Below are positions 18,218 through 27,326 of a stretch of DNA of 64,000 nt, in pieces (position 1 is the stretch's first letter; each line of letters opens with the position of its first letter). The notes under the pieces are model-generated. The model worked only from the letters and a program-made list of their open reading frames with translations, was not told the origin of the DNA and ran no database searches. This DNA comes from CAWBUW01 sp963792075 (GTDB lineage Bacteria > Chloroflexota > Anaerolineae > Anaerolineales > UBA4823): assembly GCA_963792075.1 (NCBI GenBank), contig CAWBUW010000002.1, forward strand, positions 744,001-808,000, written 5' to 3'. The position numbers and the translations under genes were made by a program.

Positions 18218-19086
18218 GTGTAATCACTCTACGCCGCGATGCAGACCAGCCAGCCTGGAACGAAGAAGAGCAGCGGGTGGCTCATGAAGCGATTGTGCAG
18301 ATTGCGGCTGCCTTGGAAAACGCACGCTTATTGGAGTCGGCGCAGGTTCGCTCGACACAGTTGCGCCTGCTGCAAGAGGTGACGGCAGTGGCTGCCTCCC
18401 AGACCAATTTGCATGAGCTGCTGGATAACGTGGCGCAGAAATTGCGCGCGGGGTTGGACTTGTTCCACTGTGGCGTGATCATGCTAAATGCACAGGATAA
18501 GAATACGATATTGCCCACCGACACTGGCACACTTGTGACGAATGCTTGCGCCGATCCCTTCCACCCCGCGGTTCGAATGGTGGGTACTTCGCTGCCCGTT
18601 TTTGCCAGGGGGGCCGATGGTCCATCTCCATTTGAAGTTGCCTTCCATGATCGGAAAACAGTAGTTGTTTACGCTGCACAGCAGTCACTGCCGGATGGGA
18701 CGTTGCGTAATTTCGCCCGGCAGCGTGAGAGCACAACAATGTTGATTACCCCGCTGGTATCTCGCGGCCAGGTGATTGGTTTCCTGGTGATGGACAGCAT
18801 CGAGGTGAACCGATATTACGCGGATGAAGATGTGCAACTGCTGGACCAGATCAGTTTGCAGATCTCATCTGCCATGGACGTAGCGGTCAGCTTCGAACAA
18901 ACCACACGGAGGGCAGAACGCGAGCAAAAGACAGGCGAGATCACCGGCCGTATCCGAGAAACGATGGATATCGATTCAATCTTGCGTACAGCAGCCCAAG
19001 AAGTACAACGGCTGTTGGATGTTCCTGAAGTGACTGTACACTTGGTTAGCCCAGAGGAAGAGACCGATGCGTCTGTTCAAGCCTAA
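18199..19086 (+). CDS. C-terminal part of the frameshifted GAF receptor
   Basis: This 295-codon frame continues the gene that breaks near 18,090; the frame is open further upstream (in-phase residues THLLQVPIT precede it), and TTG at 18199 is only a nominal start. It encodes the end of a second GAF domain (EEEQRVAHEAIVQIAAALENARLL), a complete third GAF and the shared receptor tail (EREQKTGEITGRIRETMDIDSIL). It overlaps the next gene by 20 bp. On its own it has no membrane segment and probably no separate function. Homologous domain order in the neighbouring paralogue (19067-22138) supports joining both parts. Confidence 0.7.
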   Translation: MRDQKLGVITLRRDADQPAWNEEEQRVAHEAIVQIAAALENARLLESAQVRSTQLRLLQEVTAVAASQTNLHELLDNVAQKLRAGLDLFHCGVIMLNAQDKNTILPTDTGTLVTNACADPFHPAVRMVGTSLPVFARGADGPSPFEVAFHDRKTVVVYAAQQSLPDGTLRNFARQRESTTMLITPLVSRGQVIGFLVMDSIEVNRYYADEDVQLLDQISLQISSAMDVAVSFEQTTRRAEREQKTGEITGRIRETMDIDSILRTAAQEVQRLLDVPEVTVHLVSPEEETDASVQA

Positions 19087-22000
19087 TCCACGTTTTACCT
19101 CACCGGAACAAGCTGAGCGGGCCCAATTGATGGCGCCCAGCGTGCTCGTCATCCTCCTCACGATCGCAATCATCGTGGTGGGATATGTACTCTCTCGCCA
19201 GACGAGTACGGAGGCGGTCACAGTCCAAGCTTATCTTACCAATCTACAGCGTTTGTGGCCTTTATCGGTAGATACACTAGATCAGTACCTGGAAAATGTT
19301 GCATTACCTCTGTTCTGGTTTGGTCTGTTGATATCCTGGTTGATAGCGTTGGTCGCGCTGGCTGTATCCCGCCGCAATTCAGTCGTTATGCTGATCTTGA
19401 TGGCGCTCTCCGTATACGGGCTTTTCTTGTACATTCCGCTTATCTTTGGGGGAGTAGTACTGCTGGCAGATCTGCTGCTGTTGCTGCTCGTGGCTCTAAC
19501 CAGTGGTCGGCTGTTTAGCGAAAGTTTGACCGCTCGGTTCATGACTTTTGCGATCGGCAATAGCATATTGGCCTTAATCCTGGATTTGTTTGTTCCCTGG
19601 AAGCGACTCGCGCCAATTTCAGAAGGGGTGATGTATGTTTTATACGCGGTGTTGCTCCTTTCGTTTGGGACGGTGGTTGCGTCGGGTTTCCGGCGTTATC
19701 CGCTGCGTCAGAAGCTTCTTTTCACCATGGCAGGGGTCAGTGTTCTCTCAATTGTTGCTGTAGCAGTCGTTTCGATTGGTAGCACACAGACCTCGATCCG
19801 CAGCACCGCCAGCCAGGCTTTGCTCACTGCGGCCTCGCAGGCAGCTAACGGTGTGGATGGTTTTATCAACAGCATCAGTGAATCGCTGGCCTCGGAAGCA
19901 CAAAACGAAGTCTTCATTAATTACCTGACTCGGCCTGCTTCTTATCGCACCCCAGAAGTGGAGAATGGTGTTAACAGCGTGCTGCGCCAAATGCTGTCCA
20001 GGCGATCGGCTGCCTCCAGCGTGAGCACCAACCGCCTGAGCTATTTGCAGGGGTACAGTCTATTAGACAATAACGGGGTTGTGGTTCGGGATACTGAACC
20101 CCTCTTTGTCGGGGAAGATATGTCCCAGGATGAAATCTTCCTGCGGCCTTTTATCGACTCTAAGACTTTCGTTACCGCTGTGCGTTTCGATAGCGCCGGA
20201 CGACCGTTCATTTACTTTTCAACCCCTGTCTATACGGGCGGTGGCGCAATTGCTGGCATCCTGGCGGCGCGGTTCAATGGCCTCGTCCTTCAACAGCTCG
20301 TCTACGAATCAAATGACCTGGCCGGGCCAGGTTCTTATGCCATTCTGTTTGAGGATCAGTATTACATCGAAATGGGGAATGGCAATAACGCTCAGTTAAA
20401 TTTCAAAATGCCTTTGCCCGCCAGTGATGCATTGTTAGCTGAAATCAAGGCGAAGCAATTGCTTTCCAGCCGGCCTGGCGCCCAAACCACATCCAATCAA
20501 CTTGAGTTAGGGGTAGCGCTGGAGCAGATGCGGCCGTTGTGGGAAGAATACGCCCTGGCCCGGTCAACCGGTGAGGCCCACCTGGCTGAAGTGCCTACCA
20601 GTGAAAGGGATCCGGAAAGACGTCTTTTAAACGCACAATTAAGCGTCTTGCAAAGTAAGCTGTCGTTCACATATCCCGATTTTTTAAACAAGAAACCAAC
20701 TCTCACCGCATTTACTGGCTTAAGGAGTACTCCCTGGTATATCGTCTACACACAGGCGGAAGAATATTTCCTTGCGCCAGTGAAGACTCAAGCCCGTAAT
20801 ATTCAGTTGCTGGCGCTGGCTATTGCCTTGGGGGCGGCTGTACTGGCATTCGTCCTGGCGCAGTTTTTGGCGGAGCCGATTGCAGGACTGACCCAGGTAG
20901 CGAGTGGCATCGCTTCCGGTGATTTCTCTCACCAGGTGCCTATAGAGGCCAATGATGAGATTGGCAAGCTGGCCCAAACTGTGAATTTGATGGCCGGTCA
21001 GTTGGAGCAAACCCTAACCGGCCTTGAAAAACGAGTTGAGGAACGCACGAGTGACCTGTTGCGACGGTCCACTCAAATGCAAGCTGCGGCAGAAGTAGGC
21101 CGTACTGCATCTAACCTGCGTAGTATCAATGAACTGTTGCCCCGGATTTGCCAACTGATCAGCGAGCGGTTCAGCCTTTATCATGTTGGCATCTTTCTGA
21201 TTGACGAAACTGGCCGCTTTGCAGTGCTGCGCGCCTCCAACAGTGAGGGCGGGCGGCGCATGCTAGAACGTGGCCACCGGCTGGGGGTTGGTCAGCAAGG
21301 AATTGTGGGGTACGTTACTTCTGTTGGCCAGTCGCGCATCGCGTTAGATGTTGGGGATGATGCGGTTTTCTTTAACAATCCGGATCTGCCCCTCACGCGT
21401 TCGGAGGTGGCCTTACCTCTGCAAGCTGGTGGACGCTTGTTTGGCGCTTTGGATGTGCAGAGTACGGAGTCGGCAGCCTTTTCGACCGATGATGTCGTAG
21501 TGCTGCAGGTGATGGCTGACCTGGTCGCCACAGCGATTGAAAATGCGCGTTTGTTAGGAGAAAGCCAGCAAGCTTTGGAAACAACGCGGCGGGCATACGG
21601 CGAGATCAGCCGCCGGGGTTGGTCGGATCTCTTACGTACACAAGAAGCACTGGGTTATCGCAGTACTGACCGAGGTGTTTTCTTAACCTCGAAAGAGAGT
21701 AAGGTGGAAGGTCCACAGGACGAGTCTTCGATCGCTCCTGAAAAGGCCAGCCTGCCAATTCCTGTTTCGACGGATGAGGCCAAAGAAAGCCCATTATCCA
21801 TCCCGATCTGGGTGCGTGACTCAGTTGTGGGCTACCTTGAAACAAGTAAACCAAGCGAAAAAGGATCTTGGTCTGAGGAAGAAATTGAAACGGTCACAAA
21901 GATCGTCGAACAACTGGGGGTGGCGCTGGAAGGCGCCCGGTTGTACAAGGGGAGTCAGATCCAAGCAGAACGCGAACGCCTGATCTCAGAAATCACCTCA

Positions 22001-22138
22001 CGCATGCGCGAGAGCTTGGACGTGGAGGCTGTACTGCAGGTCGCTGCGGGGCAGATTCGCCAGGCATTGGAATTAAAAACGGTCACGGTTTCGCTGGGTG
22101 TAGATGAAATATCCCCCGCGGGCGAACCTGTGGAGTAG
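19067..22138 (+). CDS. Multi-TM dCache-HAMP-GAF receptor without kinase domain
   Basis: The 1023-residue protein has about six to seven N-terminal helices (residues 23-205), another at about 215-238 and a large extracellular double-Cache-like region (240-580). Then come a helix (580-603), HAMP (AEPIAGLTQVASGIASGDFSHQVP), a coiled coil (LEKRVEERTSDLLRR), GAF (680-825), a second GAF-like region (840-965) and the shared tail (ERERLISEITSRMRESLDVEAVL). No HisKA, HATPase, GGDEF or methyl-accepting domain follows the HAMP. It overlaps the preceding coding frame by 20 bp. A ligand-sensing receptor signalling through another protein is the best interpretation. Confidence 0.78.
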   Translation: MRLFKPNPRFTSPEQAERAQLMAPSVLVILLTIAIIVVGYVLSRQTSTEAVTVQAYLTNLQRLWPLSVDTLDQYLENVALPLFWFGLLISWLIALVALAVSRRNSVVMLILMALSVYGLFLYIPLIFGGVVLLADLLLLLLVALTSGRLFSESLTARFMTFAIGNSILALILDLFVPWKRLAPISEGVMYVLYAVLLLSFGTVVASGFRRYPLRQKLLFTMAGVSVLSIVAVAVVSIGSTQTSIRSTASQALLTAASQAANGVDGFINSISESLASEAQNEVFINYLTRPASYRTPEVENGVNSVLRQMLSRRSAASSVSTNRLSYLQGYSLLDNNGVVVRDTEPLFVGEDMSQDEIFLRPFIDSKTFVTAVRFDSAGRPFIYFSTPVYTGGGAIAGILAARFNGLVLQQLVYESNDLAGPGSYAILFEDQYYIEMGNGNNAQLNFKMPLPASDALLAEIKAKQLLSSRPGAQTTSNQLELGVALEQMRPLWEEYALARSTGEAHLAEVPTSERDPERRLLNAQLSVLQSKLSFTYPDFLNKKPTLTAFTGLRSTPWYIVYTQAEEYFLAPVKTQARNIQLLALAIALGAAVLAFVLAQFLAEPIAGLTQVASGIASGDFSHQVPIEANDEIGKLAQTVNLMAGQLEQTLTGLEKRVEERTSDLLRRSTQMQAAAEVGRTASNLRSINELLPRICQLISERFSLYHVGIFLIDETGRFAVLRASNSEGGRRMLERGHRLGVGQQGIVGYVTSVGQSRIALDVGDDAVFFNNPDLPLTRSEVALPLQAGGRLFGALDVQSTESAAFSTDDVVVLQVMADLVATAIENARLLGESQQALETTRRAYGEISRRGWSDLLRTQEALGYRSTDRGVFLTSKESKVEGPQDESSIAPEKASLPIPVSTDEAKESPLSIPIWVRDSVVGYLETSKPSEKGSWSEEEIETVTKIVEQLGVALEGARLYKGSQIQAERERLISEITSRMRESLDVEAVLQVAAGQIRQALELKTVTVSLGVDEISPAGEPVE

Positions 22139-22142
22139 ACCC

Positions 22143-24104
22143 ATGAACCCACCTGATAAAACCCCACGCATTTCTGCCCGGCCATCTGCTGCTCCTCATC
22201 CGAGCCCACGGGGTAAAGCGACCCGGTACCGGTTTGGCTTGCAGCCACGCCTGATGATTAATTTTATTTTACTAGCCTTGGTTAGCGCAGCCCTGATGAT
22301 CGTCGTGATGTTCCTCACTGCGCGTTACCAGCTACACCAGAGTATCAGCCAGCGTCTGGAAAGCATGCTCAAGATTGCTGTGTTGCAAATAGACGTGGAA
22401 GAGGTAGTTGGGCTCACCGATCCAGCGCAAATGGAAAGCAATGAATACCTCAACCTGCAAAACCAGATGTTGGCCATCCAGGCCACATCCCCAGATATTG
22501 CTAACTTGTATGCAATGCGTCGCAACGCAGCCGGGGAAATCGAATTTATTATTAATACTGGCGAAGACCCTTTCAAATTGGGCGAAATCTATAAGGGTCC
22601 CAGTACCACCCTGGTTGAAAATTTTGACACGATGAGTGGCCTGGTTGTTGAACAAAATTTCCACACCGGTCAATCAGGCACCTGGCTTTCGGGGTATATG
22701 CCCCTCTATGCACAGGATGGTGAGCGTAGAATTATCTTGGCCATGGACCTGACTGCCGCCAGCGTGCTGGCCGATGAACGACAGCTTCAGTTAATGGGGC
22801 TGATTGCATTGATCCTGGCAATCCTGGTTGCTGCTGTGGCAGGTTGGCTGATCGGTTGGAGCATTGTTTCACCAATTGTCAAAATGACAGATAGCGCGCG
22901 CCGCAACCATGGGGGAGGCCTCGCTTACCAGGCAAGTATCCAAACAAGGGATGAACGCCAGGAACTGGCGGAAGAAATCAGCTTGATGACCAGGCGCATG
23001 CGCGAGATGGTAGAGGGTCTTGAGGAACGTGTTCGAGAACGTTCGCATGAGGCTCAAACGCATTCGCTGTACCTGGAAGCCGCCTCGGAAGTAAGCCAGG
23101 CTGTGACCTCCATGGTCGATACAGAACAGTTGACACAGGAATTGGTCGAGCAGATCCGTAAAAGCTTCAGCATGTATTATGTAGGCTTGTTCCTCCTGGA
23201 TGAAACTCAAACCTGGGTTGTGTTGCGCGCTGGGACTGGCGAGGCCGGGCAGAAAATGATCGCCCGCGGTCATCGCAGGAAAATTGGCGAAGGTATGGTG
23301 GGCTGGAGCGTGGCCAACAACCAGGCGCGCATTGCTACGGAAGCGCGCGAAGACCTGCAGCGCGTATCCGCTTCTGAATTGCCCGATACCCGCTCAGAGC
23401 TGGCAATCCCGCTGCGTTCGCGCGGCCTGGTGATCGGCGCTTTGACGGTGCAGAGCGACCGGTACAATGCTTTTGATCCTCAATTGGTCACAGTGCTGCA
23501 GACGATGGCGGACCAGGTGGCCGCAGCGCTGGATAATGCCCGCTTATTCTCCGAAAGCCGCTCGGTGGTAGAAGCCCTGGACCGAGCAAACCAGGAACTG
23601 AACCGTCAGACCTGGACGGCTTTGTTGAGGCAGCTTGGTGCCGGCGGACGGGTAGCTTTCCAGGCGGACGAAAGTGGCGTACAGAAACACAGCGGGAAAC
23701 AAGCCTTCGAACTTCTGGAGGGGAGTGACAGCCAGCAAGGGGAGGGCCCTGTATTCTCGCTCCCCGTGCAGGTGAGAGGCACGACCTTAGGATATTTGCG
23801 AGTTGAAAAACCAGCCGCTGCCGAGGGAGTAGAACAGAGCTGGTCCAGGGAAGAAAAAACCTTGCTGCAAGCTCTGGCGGAGCAACTGGGCGTGGCGCTT
23901 GAAAATGCCCGTCTGTACAGCGCGACCCAACAGGGTGCAGCGCGTGAGCGCATCATTTCCGAAATTACCGGGAAAGTGCATGCCTCCACGAATGTCGATA
24001 CCATTCTAAAAACAGCAGCACAAGAATTGGCCTTAGCCTTGCACCTTCCCAGTACCACGATCCAGTTAAGACCGTTGGATCGTGACGATCAATCTACGTC
24101 TTGA
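22143..24104 (+). CDS. Cache-HAMP-GAF receptor without kinase domain
   Basis: This protein of about 653 residues has one N-terminal helix (PRLMINFILLALVSAALMIVV), an extracellular sensor of about 150 residues, and a second helix (GLIALILAILVAAVAGWLIGWSI). HAMP, coiled coil (GLEERVRERSHEAQ), GAF (about 320-470), a second GAF-like domain (485-605) and the shared tail (ARERIISEITGKVHASTNVDTIL) follow. ATG at 22143 is 4 bp after the previous stop; an earlier in-frame start at 22104 would overlap that gene. It is the simplest receptor of the array. No transmitter domain is present. Confidence 0.78.
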   Translation: MNPPDKTPRISARPSAAPHPSPRGKATRYRFGLQPRLMINFILLALVSAALMIVVMFLTARYQLHQSISQRLESMLKIAVLQIDVEEVVGLTDPAQMESNEYLNLQNQMLAIQATSPDIANLYAMRRNAAGEIEFIINTGEDPFKLGEIYKGPSTTLVENFDTMSGLVVEQNFHTGQSGTWLSGYMPLYAQDGERRIILAMDLTAASVLADERQLQLMGLIALILAILVAAVAGWLIGWSIVSPIVKMTDSARRNHGGGLAYQASIQTRDERQELAEEISLMTRRMREMVEGLEERVRERSHEAQTHSLYLEAASEVSQAVTSMVDTEQLTQELVEQIRKSFSMYYVGLFLLDETQTWVVLRAGTGEAGQKMIARGHRRKIGEGMVGWSVANNQARIATEAREDLQRVSASELPDTRSELAIPLRSRGLVIGALTVQSDRYNAFDPQLVTVLQTMADQVAAALDNARLFSESRSVVEALDRANQELNRQTWTALLRQLGAGGRVAFQADESGVQKHSGKQAFELLEGSDSQQGEGPVFSLPVQVRGTTLGYLRVEKPAAAEGVEQSWSREEKTLLQALAEQLGVALENARLYSATQQGAARERIISEITGKVHASTNVDTILKTAAQELALALHLPSTTIQLRPLDRDDQSTS

Positions 24105-24132
24105 TTCCGTGGTGAAATAGAGCCAGACGCCT

Positions 24133-26493
24133 ATGAACAGTATTATCGTCAAAATCGTGATCCCATTTACGCTGTTGGTGTTAGTGGTTGTCGGCGTGCT
24201 GGCAACTTTTAACTATGTCACCACCCGCGACGCTCTGATGGAATCTGCCAACCAGAACTTGCTGGCTTCTGCCCGCCAAACGGTTAACAGTTTGCGCACC
24301 TACATGAATAGCAACTCGAGTTTTCTGGAATTTGCGATGGAGGCTTACCAATCTTTGTTTATATCCTATCTAACCTTACCGGTTGGAGAGCGGCATGGCA
24401 GTATTCAAGAGCAGATTGTCAGAATGCAGTTAGCCGACCTGGCAGCAGAGCGGAATGTGGTTTCGTATGCGCTTTTGGATCGCGTCGGCAAAATATGGTT
24501 AAACTCGAATACCCCGGTAGAAGAAACTGATGCACTGCCCAATGGTTTTGACTTGGACCTGACAGACCCGCTCTACGTGAATAAAGTCATGCTGACCGGT
24601 TTGCCATACATTTCCCCGGTGGTTTTTTCATCTGATTTCGCTTATCCGGTGATTTTCTTTGTCTCGCGGGTGCGTGATGCACAAGGAACGCCGATCGGAA
24701 TGCTCATGGCAGTGTATAAAGCCTCCGCGCTGCAGGAGCAGTTGGCATTGAATGCCGGCCTGGCCGGGGAGAGTTCTTTTGCTGTGCTGGTTGATGAAAA
24801 CAATCTGCGCCTAGGGCATGGTTCCGATACGGCCGCTCTTTACACATTTGTGGTCGCACCGGGTGAAGAGCAAACGCTGAAGCTGTTAGCTGACCGCCGC
24901 ATACCTGCGACCTCGCTCAACCAGACCGTGGTGGCCGCTCCAGATTTCGCGGCCGGCCTGGCAAATGCAGGCGAAGTGCCTTTCTTCTCTACATTGGAGA
25001 GTGGATTGACTGGTGTGGTCTACTCGGCTGCTGCGGTCAATATGGCGGAGACGAATTGGACGGTTGTGTTCATGCAGCCGCAATCGGTATTCCTGGAACC
25101 GGTCAACCAGCAGACGCGTAATACGCTATTCTTGGCGGCCGGAGTGGCTGGCCTGGCGGTGATCGCCTCACTTCTATTAGGGCGAGCCCTAGCACAGCCG
25201 ATCCGCAGCCTGACGCTGGTGGCGGAAAAGGTTGCCACGGGAGATGTGAATGTGCGCGCCGAAGTAAAAACAGGTGTGTTCGCAGCCCCCGATGAGCTGG
25301 GGACATTGGCGCTGGCATTTAATGTAATGAATGCTCGCCAGCGCCAGGCTCGCGATGAATTGGAGAGCCGTGTAGAAGCTCGTACCGCGGACCTGGCCAA
25401 GGCGTCGGAACAGATGCGTTACCGCGCAGCGCAACTCCAGGCGGTGTCTGAGGTCGCTCGGGCGATTGCATCGGAGCAGGATCTGGAACGCCTGCTGCCG
25501 TTGGTCACGCAGACGATCTCCGAGCGGTTTGGTTACTACCATGTGGGCATTTTCCTGCTGGATAACGTAAAAGAATACGCGGTGCTGCGCGCAGCGAACA
25601 GTGAAGGCGGCCAGCGTATGCTCACTCGCAACCACAAGTTGAAAATCGGCCAGGTAGGTATTATTGGGTTTGTCACAGCTCAAGGTCAGCCTCGATTGGC
25701 ATTGGATGTGGGTAAAGACGCCGTTTTCTTCGATAATCCTGATCTTTCGTCCACACGCTCTGAGGTTGGCTTACCACTCAAGTTCCATGGTGAAGTGATC
25801 GGCGCGCTAGATGCTCAAAGTACGCAGCCATCGGCTTTTTCGCAAGAAGATTTGGCTGTGTTGACCACGCTGGCGGACCAGGTGGCGATCGCGATTGAAA
25901 ACGCGCGCTTGTTTGGTGAAGCGATCCAGACGGTGTCTGAGCTCCAGGTGGCGCAACGTGAATATCTCCAGAAAGAGTGGTCACGGGTGGTGGCGAACCG
26001 GCAGGAGATTGGTTTCCTTTACCAACAGGGCAAACTCACTCCCCTTTCGGATAACCTGAAGCAGATGGAGCTTGATCTGTGGCACGACCTGGAGGCGCAG
26101 GGTTTTGTAGTCAAGCAAGGCGTTGGCGCTACAACCTCTCAGCCAGGGGAAGCCGGCCCTGCACTGATGGTGCCTATTACGCTCCGCGGTCAGGTGATCG
26201 GTGCGATTGACTTACAAGAAAGCGACCCGGACCGCGTTTGGACAGATGATGAAATCAGCCTGGCAAGGGCAGTTGCAGAGCAGGTGGGCCTGGCATTGGA
26301 AAATGCCCGCCTGGTAGAGGAAACCCAACGGAGGGCAGAACGCGAGCATCTGGTCACTGCGATCACAACTCGCTTGCGAGTATCGAACGATCCTCAGGTG
26401 ATCCTACAAACTGCGGCCGCAGAATTACGCCAGGCGCTGCAAGCGAGCACGGCACAGGTAACGGTACAACCCAAGCAAGTTGATAGCGAATAG
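24133..26493 (+). CDS. dCache-HAMP-GAF receptor without kinase domain
   Basis: The 786-residue protein has an N-terminal helix (VIPFTLLVLVVVGVLATFNYV) and a double-Cache-like extracellular domain (about 35-320). A second helix (TLFLAAGVAGLAVIASLLLG), HAMP (LAQPIRSLTLVAEKVATGDV), coiled coil, GAF (450-595), a second GAF-like domain (610-735) and the shared tail (EREHLVTAITTRLRVSNDPQVIL) follow. It is the sixth and last receptor before the ParA-like gene, separated from it by 44 bp. Like its neighbours it ends without any kinase or other known output module. Confidence 0.78.
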   Translation: MNSIIVKIVIPFTLLVLVVVGVLATFNYVTTRDALMESANQNLLASARQTVNSLRTYMNSNSSFLEFAMEAYQSLFISYLTLPVGERHGSIQEQIVRMQLADLAAERNVVSYALLDRVGKIWLNSNTPVEETDALPNGFDLDLTDPLYVNKVMLTGLPYISPVVFSSDFAYPVIFFVSRVRDAQGTPIGMLMAVYKASALQEQLALNAGLAGESSFAVLVDENNLRLGHGSDTAALYTFVVAPGEEQTLKLLADRRIPATSLNQTVVAAPDFAAGLANAGEVPFFSTLESGLTGVVYSAAAVNMAETNWTVVFMQPQSVFLEPVNQQTRNTLFLAAGVAGLAVIASLLLGRALAQPIRSLTLVAEKVATGDVNVRAEVKTGVFAAPDELGTLALAFNVMNARQRQARDELESRVEARTADLAKASEQMRYRAAQLQAVSEVARAIASEQDLERLLPLVTQTISERFGYYHVGIFLLDNVKEYAVLRAANSEGGQRMLTRNHKLKIGQVGIIGFVTAQGQPRLALDVGKDAVFFDNPDLSSTRSEVGLPLKFHGEVIGALDAQSTQPSAFSQEDLAVLTTLADQVAIAIENARLFGEAIQTVSELQVAQREYLQKEWSRVVANRQEIGFLYQQGKLTPLSDNLKQMELDLWHDLEAQGFVVKQGVGATTSQPGEAGPALMVPITLRGQVIGAIDLQESDPDRVWTDDEISLARAVAEQVGLALENARLVEETQRRAEREHLVTAITTRLRVSNDPQVILQTAAAELRQALQASTAQVTVQPKQVDSE

Positions 26494-26537
26494 ACATCAA
26501 TCCTATTGAGCAAAGATTGGATGGTTTCAAAAAAGCT

Positions 26538-27326
26538 ATGTACACAATCTCGATCACGAATGAAAAAGGCGGAGTAGCAAAGACCACTACCGCGCTGTCG
26601 TTAGGGGGAGCGCTGGTAGAAGCTGGTTATGAAGTGTTGTTGGTGGATCTAGACACACAGGCAAACCTAACCTTAGGGATGGGCTTGACCCCGGCAAAAA
26701 TGCACCGTACCAGCGCTGATGTATTAATGAATGCGGCCACGCTGGTCTCTGCCAGCCGCGAAACGGATATCCCAGGTTTGGATATTGTGCCATCGAATGC
26801 AGAGATGGGCATGGCGGAGCGTTTTTTGCCTGTGCGGCAGAATTTTGAAGAGCTGCTGAAAACCGCGTTGGCAGGCGCCATAAAGTATGATTATATTCTG
26901 TTGGATTGCCCTCCTTCGCTCGGCGCGGTGACGATGAATGCCTTGAAAGCCGCTGACCTGGTGATTGCCCCGACCCAACCGGAATATTTTTCCGTTTATG
27001 GTCTACGCAGTGTCATGTCTGCGATTCGCAAAGTGCGGGCACAAGGTAACCCAGACCTGGCCTATTATATTTTGATTACGATGATGGACCGGCGCAACCG
27101 GATACACCGCACCCTGCGAGACCAGTTACAAAATACGTTTGGCGATGGCTTATTGAAAACGATCATTGAGGTGGATACAAAGCTACGCGAGAGCAGCGTG
27201 GCCGGAAAGCCAATCACGTTCACCAGTCCGAGCAGCCGCGGCGCGGGCCAATACCGCGCATTGGCTCAGGAGTTGATTCAGGATGTCAAAGAGCGAAACA
27301 CCGAAGAAGCTGCAGAAGCGGATTGA
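26538..27326 (+). CDS. ParA/Soj-family ATPase
   Basis: The 262-residue protein has the deviant Walker A motif KGGVAKTTTA with its signature lysine (about residue 10), Walker A' VLLVDLDTQANLT and Walker B YILLDCPPSLG. ATG at 26538 is preferred over TTG at 26517 because MYTISITNEKGG is the usual family start. ParA ATPases form ATP-dependent dimers that position DNA or protein arrays; ParC and related members place chemoreceptor clusters. No ParB or parS-like site is visible here. The gene overlaps the giant kinase by 44 bp and directly follows the receptors, so it may position this signalling array. That role is inference. Confidence 0.88.
   Translation: MYTISITNEKGGVAKTTTALSLGGALVEAGYEVLLVDLDTQANLTLGMGLTPAKMHRTSADVLMNAATLVSASRETDIPGLDIVPSNAEMGMAERFLPVRQNFEELLKTALAGAIKYDYILLDCPPSLGAVTMNALKAADLVIAPTQPEYFSVYGLRSVMSAIRKVRAQGNPDLAYYILITMMDRRNRIHRTLRDQLQNTFGDGLLKTIIEVDTKLRESSVAGKPITFTSPSSRGAGQYRALAQELIQDVKERNTEEAAEAD

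Noticed and set aside
26538..27326. Plasmid partition locus or replication origin marked by ParA
   Set aside because: No ParB, parS repeats, DnaA boxes or replication genes are present, and the gene is embedded in a signalling operon.
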